Assembly (NCBI GenBank): GCA_964034945.1
Contig: OZ035962.1
Coordinates: forward strand, 11,049,789 to 11,113,788
Direction: 5' to 3'
Length of the DNA: 64,000 nt
DNA from: Chrysopilus asiliformis
Taxonomy: Eukaryota; Arthropoda; Insecta; Diptera; Rhagionidae
The notes below the pieces were generated by a model, which was not told the DNA's origin, did not search any database, and was given only the letters and a program-made list of their open reading frames with translations. Below, piece after piece: positions 44,701-55,735 of the stretch (positions are counted from its first letter, which is position 1; each line of letters opens with the position of its first letter). A program made the translations under genes and the position numbers.

Positions 44701-44851
44701 TAAAAGCGAAATAAAATTTTTATTATTTATTGTGCTTTTATCTCGCTTTTATTTTTTATAAACAGCGCCTAAAAAAATTTTTGTTTCGTACATTTTTCTA
44801 AAAAAAACTTTTTTAACTTTTTTAAATTTTTTTTATTTTTTTTAAATTTTT
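41758..44851. other. AT-rich DNA; small hairpin at 43036-43081
   Basis: GAAAACCGAAAATTTCGAGA pairs with TTCTCGAAGTTTTCGGTTTTC (43036-43081). Mixed-composition stretches at 42230-42450 and 43340-44220 carry frames of 60-110 codons on both strands with no domain. Nothing is supported as a gene. Confidence 0.45.
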
Positions 44852-45298
44852 GAAACAGAATTGCGGCTTTTTGGGCTTCGGCTTCAGCTTTGGCCTTTGT
44901 TGGCTTCGTCGGCTTCAACTTTCATTCGAACACAATTGCAACTTTGACAAATAATTCATAATTCTTCATAATTATTCATATTTATTTGATAATTCTTCTT
45001 TTTCGCATTTCTGTATTCCTTGTTTTTTTTTTTATTATAAAGAATTTCATTTTCTTGCACTATATTTATCAACTTTTCTTCAAACATTTTCAATCACAAT
45101 CATTTACTCACAAAAAAAGTTAGGTTAAAGTTGTCAAAGCCGACCAAGAGTAGAGAGTAGAGCTACTACGACTTCGACTTCGGCTTCACCGGCTTTGCAA
45201 CTTTGCTATTGTGTTCCATTACGTTGAAAAGCATTGAGTCTACAGAACTGTCAAAGCTGAAGCCGAAGCTGAAGTCCACAAAGCCGCAATTCTGTTTC
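44852..45298. mobile_element. Inverted-repeat element with GGCTTC-rich ends
   Basis: GAAACAGAATTGCGGCTTT at the left is exactly inverted at the right end, and a further 20 bp of GGCTTCGGCTTCAGC-type text pairs less perfectly. The 447-bp element is GC-rich only at its ends, with a central AT-rich stretch. A second pair of GCTTCGGCTTC-like blocks lies inside (about 45165-45200). No target duplication was recognised. Confidence 0.6.
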
Positions 45299-45329
45299 CG
45301 CCTTTACAGACTTTTTAACACCATAATCC

Positions 45330-45627
45330 TATTCGGCGACCCCCAAAACCCACAGATTCTTTCCGAAAAATTTGAGGAGCGTAATAATCACGTTATCTTT
45401 ACAGGACCTTTCGTTATCCTTACAAGGACGAAGTATATAATATATAATCATCGAAAATATTGTATTATCATCGGAGTGTTGTATGTGTGCAAAATTTCAA
45501 GTCAATCGGATGACTGGAACGGGGTCAACATTAGATTACAGAATTTGACCCTAACAGAAAAACAAAGAAACAAACAAGCAGTCAAGAAAGCAAGCCAAAT
45601 AAAAGCTTTTAAAAATAAAATTTTAAA
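45330..45627 (+). repeat. Dispersed repeat beginning GGCGACCCCC
   Basis: Runs parallel to 20757-21003: GACCCCCAAAACC, ATCACGTTATC, TTTACAGGACCTT, GAAAATATTGTATTATCATCGG, GAATTTGACCCTAACAG and the end AAATAAAAGCTTTTA. It begins about 30 bp after the inverted-repeat element at 44852-45298. The 203-codon frame at 45203-45814 covers repeat and flanks and has no domain. Confidence 0.6.
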
Positions 45628-48600
45628 ACTAAACTTTTGTCCCGAATTGTTCAGTTTAGGGTTAATCGCTGAAAAACGCTCAATGAATACTTGGGAGTTT
45701 TCTGAAAATCATATTTTTCACCTGCGGTGCTTTTATAATTTCAATTACCTTTATTTATGGAACATGAAGAGTACGAAAAATGGAGGGAATTTTCACTTGG
45801 AATTTTGTTTATAAAATTTTGCCTGCGGCGTACATTAATTGTTTTTTTTCTCGGTTTTGATCTTTTGGTTTTCATAAAAAAAAAATTTTGAATTTTTTAT
45901 TAATATTTTATGAAAAAAAAATGTTGTTTTGTTATTGATATGTTTCAGCCATCCTTCCCCTCGCTAATCTAGTTTCAGATTGGCCCATAATAAATATGGT
46001 CACCAAGACAATTTTTGTTAAAAAAGAATTGGTGACAATTGCGGTAGAATACGCCGGATAATCTCATGATTTCAAGTGACAAGTCTATCAGAATCAGAGT
46101 GGATGTTGTTTATCGAAGGATTTTTTTTATTCGGCGTTATTTCACGAACAAAAAATTCTAACCGATAAAATTTGGCTATTGACAACAGAGGGCTAAACTT
46201 TTTAACACTTTTAAGTTCAAAACAATTTTTTGGGCCAGCTAAAATCGAAAGACTTTTTAATGAAAAAGAAAAGTTGAAAATTCGTTTTCCAGTTTATTTT
46301 TCTTCATTAAAAAATTGTATAAAGTCGATAGAAAAAAAATACTCGCAGATACTATAATTCTATTTATATAAGTAGTTATTTCAAAATGAAGAATTCTATC
46401 TCAAAATCATCTAACACAACAAATATATTTCATATGTAGTATATTTAAATTGAAGTGTAGAATTTCATTTTCATTTTTCAAATTGCCCGCACACCCAACC
46501 CAGTCCAACCTCGAAAAATGGCTGAAAGCAATAAAATCGAACAAAAAACGCTATAAATCGCAACATATATTTTCATATATGAGTTTTCTCCTTCACATAA
46601 ACATTCACAATATTATAATGTATAAAAGTACGACAACTATATACCGTTATATGAAATCATTTTGCTTCTACAGAATAATCTACAGATAGAACGCCATCTA
46701 TATGGTTTAAAAAATCGATATCTCTCAGACAAGGAGTATGTTGGGCTTTTATTATTGTTGATTTTTCTTTTACTACGTTTTTTCTCCCCTTTTCTATTTT
46801 TCATTAATTTTCTTTTGCTTCGTCCTGTACATCGTTTGCCCGTTGCCCATTATTTTCCTGGTTTAAAGGAAAATTCTTATGTAAACTTTTTTTTTGTTAA
46901 TATTTTATGAAAAGGTTTTTATAGTGAAAAGGCTTGAAGTTTAAACTTAACATTTTAAATTGAAAAACTTAAGTAAATTTGGAGCTTTGCATGTAAGTTT
47001 TGATTATGTTTGGTTATGGCAAATAGAGAAATTCGATAGGAAAGTTTTATTTTATTGTCAATTTGATTTAATTGCATTGAAATGTCGAAAAAAATGTAGA
47101 AAATCGTGGAAAAATGCGAAATTGGAATTTCTTAATTTTGCTACGTATGACAGCGAATGCATTTTCTCGTCTTCTTGTTGGCACTAGATCCAAAACTTGT
47201 ATTAAACTGCCCTAGAATAGAGATTTCATAGACAATTTCTTCTCTTCTGCTGCACCCAAGGACATGTGGGGGTGGAGGGCGATTGTATAGAGCAGAAAAT
47301 CTGAGAGGTGGCAAGTGTGAAGAGCGAAAAATTTTGGGGACGTCAAAACAAGAAGTGGCAAATTTCATTGGATCTCGTGCCCCGCCTCGTTTCCTGAGAA
47401 AAAAGGTATTTGCGTTAAAGGTTTTTTCCCGAAAGGGTATCAGGATATGCGTTGAGCAAAAATTTCTCGTATTTCTTAACCCCTCGCCTGCTATTTCTTG
47501 AATCCTCGTAGATTTTTTATCCGGTTTTCAACATTAGACATGTAGTCCATTAAAAACATTTCTCGCCCACTCCAATTTCCCTTACTGTTTTCTGGTAAAG
47601 TAACCGATAACAGATAAAAATAATAAATGTTTGACTAACATCTTAAAATTTGTTCAAACTTCTTGTTCAACAGACATGAGTAATTTTTGAAATACCATGA
47701 ACTGGTTAAAAATATAAAAACCGGAATTTCAATTAAACTCACTTTAAATTTTAAAGAGAATTTAGCAAAGTTGTAATTTATAAAAAAAAACTTTTCTCAA
47801 ATAGAAATCAAAAAGTAAAGCTCAACCACATGTATTTGAACAAAATATATAAAATATTTAAATCACCAAAAATTCTAAATGCAAAGCTGCCACATACACA
47901 CATTTGTAACAAATTTGATTTTCATTTTACTTGTCAAGCATAAAAACCGATTTTATTACAACTCATTTATGGCAACTGCAACTTTTCTGGAACAAAAACA
48001 AAAAAAAAATAAAACAAAAAAAAACGTGGTTATAAAAAGGGAAAATTGTAGCTTTATATTGACGAAAATGTATGTCCCCTTATGTCGCATATTTACAAAT
48101 CTCTGTGCATTTTCTGTTTTGTAAGGATTTATGTTCATATATTAACAGTACAGCATAAATTTCATTTATTTATTTATATTTTTCCGGCTAGCTTTGTGAG
48201 AGATGAAAAGGAAAATGAAAATCTGTCGCTGTCGATATAAAATGCAAAACAAAAAAAAATAATCATAAAAAATGTAAAATGAGTCTGCCGATTTTTGTTT
48301 TTATCCATATGTGCGTTTCTGTTGAATCGGTAGTATTTTGTGTTGCATCGACATAACATTTATATATATATATATGGAATGTTTCCCTTTTGTGTGCATA
48401 TGTAATACTTTTTTTAAGAGTTTCCATCATAATTTACGACCCATTCGGTCGTATTTTTAAATTTTCAAAAAATTTATTTATTACATTTTTATGGGTAATT
48501 TCTTCTGCTATGGATTATAATTGAGAGGACAAAACTAATTTACGGTTTCACATCATTGATTTGACCATTTGGCTTTCATATATTCAATTTGATATTTTAA

Positions 48601-48786
48601 AAGCGATTCGAATTGCTAAGTGTGTGATTGAAAAATAATTTATTTGCAATTTATTTAACAATTTCAGTATTTTTATGAATTTTCGTTGTTGTAATTTGAT
48701 TGATGGCATTGTTTATTATTCGTATTTTCAGCGAGAAAATTCTTTTTCATTAATTCAACGGGGAGTTTTCAAGAAAAAAGTTATCT
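45628..48786. other. AT-rich DNA, no gene supported
   Basis: A GC-richer patch at 47140-47500 has 70-80 codon frames on both strands without known motifs. The phrase TCTATCAGAATCAGAGTG at 46085 recurs at 51051 and inverted near 61346. A short (TA)n tract is at 48361-48374. Confidence 0.45.
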
Positions 48787-49504
48787 AAACATAAGAAAAG
48801 CTACCTTTGTCAATATGATGACAGACAGTATAGTTATTTAAAAAAAAGTCCATTGGTATAGGAGAAGGGGAAAGGAGTAGTCCGATTGGATTTTGATATA
48901 TGGAAAGGTTAAGTAAATTGGTATTCTAACCGGTTCCTGCCTTTATAAATCTAGAGATACTGTGCACCGTTTTCGAAGAAATAGAAAAAAAATATTCAAT
49001 TTGTATTGAGGAGGGGGAAGCATTGGTCCAATTGGATTTTGATGTATAGATAAGTTATGTGAAATCGTATTCTTAACACATTTCACGTTTATAAATTTTT
49101 CAATATGACTCACGGTTTTCGAGAAAATTGCAAAAAATCGCTTCAATTGTATGGGCGAGGGCGGGAAGAAATAGTTCAATTTTGGCCGTTCAAGAACTTA
49201 GTCTATAGGCATTTACGAGAAACGTAACTATACAAAATTCCAAGTCTTTAGCTCAATCCTTCCAAAGTTGTGGTGTTCACGGACGGACGGACAGAGATAC
49301 GGACAGACAGATACACTGACAGACAGACGGACAGACAGACGGACTGATAGACGGACGGGCATGCGTTAATCAAAATCTTTTGTCATCTCAAACAGCCTGG
49401 TGTAGTTCATTTTTGTGTCCGATGATTGGTTCGACGCGATACAAACGATATATTTACTAAATCTAATATACTCTTATATGAGATATCATATAGAGTATAA
49501 AAAG
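48787..49504 (+). mobile_element. mini-me-like element, family B, copy 2 (near full length)
   Basis: Contains AAACATAAGAAAAGCTAC, ATGATGACAGACAG, two modules starting near a Pu-rich GGAGGGGGA block and ending TTTTCGAGAAA, then CATTTACGAGAAACGTAACT, the GACR tract (about 49265-49360), GCATGCGTTAATC, GACGCGATACAAACG and a TA-rich end ATATAGAGTATAAAAAG. It can serve as the reference copy for family B here. Non-coding. Confidence 0.75.
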
Positions 49505-50237
49505 TAGAAATTCCCGTTGGAATCGCCGAAATTTTTCATATTTCTTCTTCACATTGGAATTTCACATTAAAACGATATTCTAGTTTTACCTCACGTCAAT
49601 TTTTGGCCTTGCGAACTTCTTCCACTCTCATCCCGTTTTTCAACTGGTTTTTGTATGGAGTTTAGTACTGAAGTTATTTTAAATTTCACCTGCGGCGCAT
49701 TTTTTAACGTCTTTCGTAATAACTCTTTAATCTATAACCCACAGCCGGGGAAGGATGTCGTCGAATCATTTATGACTGAAAACTTCGAAAAACCGGATTG
49801 GGAAAAATTGCTTTTGAAAAGATTCTATGTTTGGTTGCATCACATATTAAATTTATATACAGGCAGCGTGTTAACAAAACTCTTGTCATATTAACTCTTA
49901 CAAGCTCTTGTCATATTAAACCCTTACCCCCCTTTGTCATTGTAACCCTTACAAGTGATGTACCACTTTTTTCGTAACAAATGCTGCACGGTGGTACCAA
50001 AATTGTACCTCTTATGAAATCGACTTGTATTACTGTGTGAAACTTTAAAATTGTACCACTAAAAGAAACTTTTTCTTTGTGTTCAGCACGGATAAAATTA
50101 TTTGCTATTTTTCTGTGCCTCTAAGAGTTAAGGAACTTTTTTCTTAATGTACCTACATTTAAAAAAAAGTTGAATCGCTCACCATACGGTAACTTATTTA
50201 TTTCAATTTCTATAGCTAAATTTTCCTGTTCTCCGCT
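49505..50237. other. AT-rich DNA; short direct repeats
   Basis: CTTGTCATATTAA and AACCCTTAC words are repeated in tandem at 49885-49950. A 79-codon frame at 49655-49894 shows no domain. No gene is supported. Confidence 0.4.
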
Positions 50238-50240
50238 TTA

Positions 50241-50367
50241 GGCCCGTTTGCGCGTATTATTCTTAAAAAATTAAGTTGTGGTTAGCCTACTTAAACCGTA
50301 GAAATTCTTCGACTTAAATTTTTTAAGTGGTGCATAAGTTGCTAAGTTTTGTTGGTGCAAACGGCAC
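50241..50367 (+). mobile_element. 127-bp TWA-flanked MITE, copy 2
   Basis: Same length and sequence as 27502-27628 except two substitutions near position 92 of the element. TTA flanks both sides (50238-50240, 50368-50370), a different TWA triplet from copy 1, which fixes the element edges. The near identity indicates recent spread. Confidence 0.85.
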
Positions 50368-50964
50368 TTAAACTCAGAAATATTATTTTTCCCGCCTGTT
50401 TATTAAAATTCATTCGCAGCTCAAATGATGACGACACGAAAAAATGTCCGCTCTGTTACCTTTTTAAAAAAAAAAAACAATATTCCTCCTCTCCGGTTTT
50501 CTGTAAATAGTTTTCATTTTCCTTATTCTGTTTATTTATTTTCCATTATTTTGTTTCGGGTATATTTATTTGTTCTTTTTTCCATTATTTTTTCTTTATT
50601 TCTATACTTTTTTTTGGGTCGCCATTATTTATGTCTTTTGTGCTGGTTCTGTCCTTGTATGTTTTGTGTATGGCAGTTAAAAACAAATTTATGAGCTTTT
50701 TGTTTATTCCGATGCAATTTCTCAAAAAGAAAAATTAAATGAAAATAATAGCAACTGCAAAATGGAATAATAAAAAAAAAACTTGGATACAAAATAACAG
50801 AAAATTATGACCTAAAGCAAAACCAGATCAGCTCTTAACTAATTTATGATGAAATTTTAATTTTAGAGAAGGAATGTTGATCCCTTTTCATTGTAACTTT
50901 TTTTATTCCGAGAGTTGGGATTTAATACATATTTATTCACACCCCTATCAAGTCGTGTCGTTTT

Positions 50965-51038
50965 CGACAAAGAGTCGTTTTACGTGTTGTTGTTGGTGCT
51001 TTTCTACCAAAAACAACACTTAAAACGACTCTTGTCGT
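50965..51038. repeat. Hairpin with CGACAAGAGTCG arms
   Basis: The left arm CGACAAAGAGTCGTTTTACG continues to TGTTGTTGTTGG. It pairs with a right arm ending AAAACGACTCTTGTCG, around about 11 bp of loop. It is followed at 51051 by the phrase TATCAGAATCAGAGTG found at two other places in the window. Confidence 0.6.
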
Positions 51039-51439
51039 AAGTGAACAGACTATCAGAATCAGAGTGAAAATTATTGTTTTGGGAAACAGTGATGGTCGTT
51101 TGAAATTTTGACAACTTTTGATAAGTGATTTTCTTCTGCGATAGACGAATAAAATTCGCAAAACAAATTCTGTATAAATTCGAGGAGAAGTTCAAGAAAT
51201 AATCGCAGGTGTAAACAAGGTCCAAAGTTTTGGATTGCGAGTCAGATTACAACATTTGTAAGGTTTTTAAACAATAAATAGGAGAAGTATTGATATAAAA
51301 TTTTGATCCCAAAAAATTTATAAGGAAGCTTGCAGTAAAAAAGGTTTGGCAATCCCTGCTTGAGATGATGGTGTCGCTAGTATCAGGCAGTAGCTACCAA
51401 TTTTGATAAACCAAGTTAAGCTTACTTGAAAAGGTAGTA

Positions 51440-51946
51440 GGTAGGTAGGTAGGTTAGAGTGGCGGTCTTCCGACCCACTTAGACCAATGAGGTCCATTGT
51501 GATACCACATATATATTTATTTAATTCTTCTCTACTCGAACCAGTGTGAGCTTTTAATGAAGCCTAGGAGATTGTTGATCTTTACATCTTCCAATTCATT
51601 TGTATTTCCAAAGAAAAAGGATCCTAAAAATAATTTCCTTCTGCGAGCCAGTGCTGGGCAGGTGCAGAGTAGATGACCTACAGTCTCTTCCTCCTCTACA
51701 TCTCTGCAGCTTCTACAGAAGTCGTTGGAGGGGACACCAAGTCTACTCGCATGTCTCCCTATGAGGCAGTGTCCTGTGATCACGCCTACAATCATGGTAA
51801 TATATCTTCGGTGCAGCAGAATCAGCTTGCATGTACGCTTTTTATCCAGCTTTGGCCAAATAAGTTTGGTAGCGTAGCACGTGGTGCCTGAGGACCACCT
51901 TTGATTTGCAAGCCTAGCTGCTTCTTCCCGAATCAGTAATTTGCAC
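51440..51946 (-). mobile_element. 5'-truncated non-LTR retrotransposon insertion
   Basis: Flanked by an exact 12-bp target duplication GAAAAGGTAGTA (51428-51439, 51947-51958). On the minus strand it begins inside the last open frame and continues through a short 3' untranslated region (GGTATCACA, CCGCCACTCTAACC). It ends in a (CTAC)n tail of four units instead of poly-A. Target-primed insertion with 5' truncation explains the structure. Confidence 0.9.
51532..51946 (-). pseudogene. C-terminal end of non-LTR ORF2 (pol) protein
   Basis: About 138 in-frame residues, starting at the insertion edge inside the coding region. It contains TKLIWPKLDKKRT, the block VGVITGHCLIGRHASRLGV, and a zinc-knuckle-like end C-x2-C-x10-H-x4-C in FCRSC...GHLLCTC, followed by CPALARRR. 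This is the region after the reverse transcriptase, at and beyond the RNase H domain, in I/LOA/R1-type non-LTR elements of flies. Reverse transcriptase and endonuclease are absent, so this copy is dead. The open frame extends 7 codons upstream into the duplicated target by chance. Confidence 0.85.
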
Positions 51947-51958
51947 GAAAAGGTAGTA

Positions 51959-54195
51959 AGAAACAAGTGTAATCGTTGGTAGATATTTAGTATTTTGTAA
52001 CTAAAAAATGTATATTACTTTTGTAATTTTTTGATACAATTTCCTTCCCAACAACGACTTCACCATAAAAAACTTTCAATGGTTTTTCCATCCACCCCAA
52101 TGTTAATCTAATCTTGTGTGCAAACAGATTCAAATTGACATTTCTCACGCGCAAAAATCACTTTTAATTGTTTTCCGTTTTCACTTCGTTTTTATTAGCA
52201 AAGCGTAATATTCTCGAGTCAGAATCCTGAATCACCATGGATTTTAATTTCACTTTTATCTTCTTGTGTTCCACAATTCAGCCCTCAGCCCAGCAAAATA
52301 CACACTAATTCTTCGGTCATTTGTCGTGATTTCTTTTTTTTTGGTGTTGTTATTTTTGCCGGTTATATTTTCAAAATAAATGTTTAAACGTGGTGGCCGT
52401 TGTTCAGTTTGGCGTTTCTGATGATTGCTGTTTGTTTATTATTTCCTCCTTCATCGTCTTTTAACTGCTTTTAATTTCCTCTCTTCGGTTTATTATTATT
52501 GTATGTTGTTTCTCTTTTTTTTTATTGTACATCATCTACAGTAAAACGCCTTTTTATTAATTTTTCGCTTCGTTTTGTTTCATTTGTGTGCAATTTTCGC
52601 TTCGCAGTTATTTCATTTTTATAGCATAGCTTGGCGATTTTCTTTTGTTGCGGAGTGGCGAAAAACCGTCCACCAACAATAGGGCAATAGCGGCAAAACC
52701 GTTTACGATCGGCCATTTTGAATTTTTTTTATTTATAAACATTACAAATTCGTTGAATTCCGCCATTTTGTTTCGTTTTGTTGTGTTTTTCACCTCTATA
52801 TCACACAGAGTCCACCACCTCCACAACAATTCGCTTCCTTTTTGTTCAAAACTTTAATGTTGCCAGAGTTGCACATTACTTTTTTCAACCGCTTTTTTTC
52901 TGTGCTGTTTATTTGTTCGTCGTGAGTTTTACTTCTTGTTTATTTTTTCAGCCGGTTGATTTTTTGTTTTTAGAAAAGTTTATGGCATCGAAAGTTGTAA
53001 TTAGGCACGCATGCATATGCAATTTAGAGCCCACGGATTTCATTATATTTATGTTAGTACCGATATATGTACCCGTACACGTTGTTATTTTCGCCGTTGT
53101 TTATTATTTTGTTTCGCAATTTTTTCCTTATTTCTTATTCTATGTTTTTTTTTTTAAATATTACATTTAAACTGTTTAGTGCCGCAGACTTAGTTTATAC
53201 TGTATGTGCGAATTAAATGCACCATGCAAGTTTAGACGATTAATGAAGTGCAGCTAACTTAAAAATGGAATGCATTTTATTTATGGACTTTTAATTTTTA
53301 TTTTAGTAATCTTGGTTTGTACAAAATAACAAAATGTGGGCTGACTGGAAACGGAACTGAATGCTGGTAGGAAAGGTTGGGGGTGGTGGCGGGACAGTGA
53401 TGGTCGATAGTAAACGATCTGGTGGATGAGTGAACTGGTATAGCATTATAGTAGCTAATAAATTTTTTATTGCACGTGAGAGAGAAGTTTTACTTGAAAG
53501 TTTGTGCAGCTGCCATTTTCGCAATGCATATTATTTTACCCATTCTCCCACTCGTGCCCTTTACCTCGTAGACGTTGTTAAAATTTATGGTTATTAACGT
53601 ATAGCATTTTGTTTGAAAAGTTTCTCAAGTCTGAACAGAAATTGCTTATTTATTATCGTCAATGTTCAAATCCGTGTGTTTAGAGAACCGAAAAAAAAAT
53701 TATTTTTTAATGAAATAAACGAAATAAATGCATGTATTCATTAATCAAGGCATAAAATATCTATAAAAGTTATTTTTACTGTAATTAGGATAAAATAGGA
53801 AGATACCCTTCGCATATAATATAGGAGTAAAAACTTTGTAATGAAAACGACTATAAATTAATGCCAAGATAATAAAATTTAAAGAGGCCGACCAAGCAGT
53901 ATACGAAATTCCTTGTCTGGTTGGTTTTGAGATAAGGAAATTTCATATTTTGATGTAAAAAAAACTTTTAGAATGCGTTTATTACCCAAGAAGCATTTTT
54001 GTCAACTTTGACGTTAGCAGTTGACATGTAAAGTTACGGCCTTTGACAACCGCTAACGTCACGATGGACATAAATGCAGCTTGAGTAAAAACAAATTTTA
54101 GATCGCCATTAAGAAGCTGTTTACATCTGACACTATATTTCGTGAATACTATTCTGAAACGCAGCAATTTTTTTTCTTTTGAGTGCATTTAGTAT
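51959..54195. other. AT-rich DNA; paired CCATTTTG motifs
   Basis: GGCCATTTTG (52711) and CGCCATTTTG (52761) match the insect Pho/YY1 core (inverse CAAAATGGC) 50 bp apart, in a stretch with more CpG than its surroundings (52550-52850). A regulatory role is only a guess. Near 54003-54060, GACGTTAGCAGTTGACA and TGACAACCGCTAACGTC form an imperfect inverted pair. The 130-codon frame at 52778-53170 is Phe-rich without domains. Confidence 0.35.
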
Positions 54196-54256
54196 GTATA
54201 CTCTATAGCAGGCATAGCTATATAAAGTATATATTTTTATACTCTATAGCAGGCAT
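54196..54256. repeat. Direct repeat of ATACTCTATAGCAGGCAT
   Basis: An 18-bp word occurs near 54198 and 54239, with TATATA-rich DNA between. The TATAGAGTAT core also ends family B mini-me elements, so this may be a scrap of one. Confidence 0.5.
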
Positions 54257-54286
54257 CATCAGCTAGTGGCTCGTCTGGCTCATCAC

Positions 54287-54812
54287 CAGGGTTCCCACCC
54301 CAAAAGTGAAAAGCGGAGTGTTACTGATCGAAAAATAGTAGTGTCAGAGGGATTTCAGTAGTGTCAACTTTTTTAACAGTCATTTGGAGTTTCATTGAGA
54401 CAACACATTTTGAATGTTACCGTCTAATGTTGTATTGCATATCATATCAGTACATTTTTAAATTTGTACAAAAATCACATTTTTTAAAATTAAAATTAAA
54501 GGACGGAATTAAGTATTATATGTCCGCTTTGTTCAAGAACTGAGTGCGTTTATTCAGTCACTTTTTCATAGCGAATACCTAAAGTATTTAAATATATTAG
54601 ATAAAAAGTCTGAATAATTACATATTACATATTATTTAATTTTTCTCAGATAAATGAAGTTTTCAAATCTAGAAATTAACTTTCTTTGTAGCACGTTTTT
54701 TATAGGGCGAAAATGGTAGTGTTTTGAGTTTTTCAGTAGTGTAAGTAGTGTTAGGTCAAATTATGTCAAAAGAGTAGTGTAAAACTACGATAGTAGTGTA
54801 AACGGGATCCCT
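54287..54812. mobile_element. hAT-like MITE, 526 bp, diverged
   Basis: The left end CAGGGTTCCC and the inverted right end CAGGGATCCC match at 9 of 10. AGTAGTGT or its inverse is repeated near both ends (five or more copies). The flanking 8-mers share only the first four bases (CTCA), so the duplication is decayed or the edge is misplaced. Non-coding. Confidence 0.45.
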
Positions 54813-55071
54813 GCTCAGATTGGCTTTAACAGCGTAGTCACTATAATCGACCTTTTATTGTGTGCTGTAATGCTTGTGTGTGCGGCTTCGGATCGCAGGA
54901 ATAAAACGAATCGTGCTTTGAGTTGGAATCGGGGCATTATTAGCATGACGCATTTCATTTTAAATCAGTTCGTGTCAAGCCATTGCCGTGGAAGGTTGTG
55001 TTTCATTGAACTGTATTTTTATCTGTAGTGGTTATAAATTTTGATTGCGACAGTTACTTTGATGGCCCCTG

Positions 55072-55735
55072 CTCTATAGGATATATTATATAGAAGTATA
55101 TTAGATTTAATATACCGTTTGTAACGCATCGAATCAATCATCGGACACAAAAATGAACTAAAAATGTGCTAGGGATGACAAAAGATTTTGATTTTCGCAG
55201 GTCCGTTTATCTGCCCGTGTGTCCGTCCGTGAACACAATATTTTTCAAAAGGATTGAGCTAGAGACCTTAAAATTTTGTATAGTTACGTTTCTCGTAAAT
55301 GGTTCGGCTAAGTTCTTGAACGGGCAAAATCCGACCATTCCTTCCCCCCTGCCCCATACAAATGAAAGTTTTTTAAATTTTCTCGAAAACGGTGAGTGGT
55401 ATTGAAAAATTTATAAAGGTAAAATGTGTTTAGAATAGGATTTTAGATAACTCATCCATACATCAAAATTCAATCGCACCACTGCTTCCCCCTTTCTTCC
55501 CATGCAAATTGAATACTTTTTTTCTGTTTTCCCGAAAACTGGTGCATCATAGCGAAAAGTTTTAAAAGTTGGAATGTGTTTAGAATATGACTTTACATAA
55601 CCGGTCCATACCCCGGACCACTCCTTTCCCCCTCACCGATATAAATGGATTTTTTTAAATAAACATTTTGTCTGTCATCATATAGAGTATTTGAAGATTG
55701 GCCCCCTGGCAATTGTAGCTATTATTATGTTTTTG
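55072..55735 (-). mobile_element. mini-me-like element, family B, copy 3
   Basis: On the minus strand the order is AAAAACATAATAATAGCT, CAATTGCCAG, ATGATGACAGAC, two modules with CATTTGCATGGG / CATTTGTATGGGG and TTTTCGRGAAAA, CATTTACGAGAAACGTAACT, a very short GACR stretch (about 55200-55240, few units), GCGTTACAAACGG and a TA-rich end. This copy shows the microsatellite in an unexpanded state. Confidence 0.7.

Noticed and set aside
45203..45814. 203-codon frame on plus, longest after the mariner gene
   Set aside because: It spans the end of an inverted-repeat element, a dispersed repeat also found at 20757, and flanking DNA. No domain is seen and composition is that of translated repeat.
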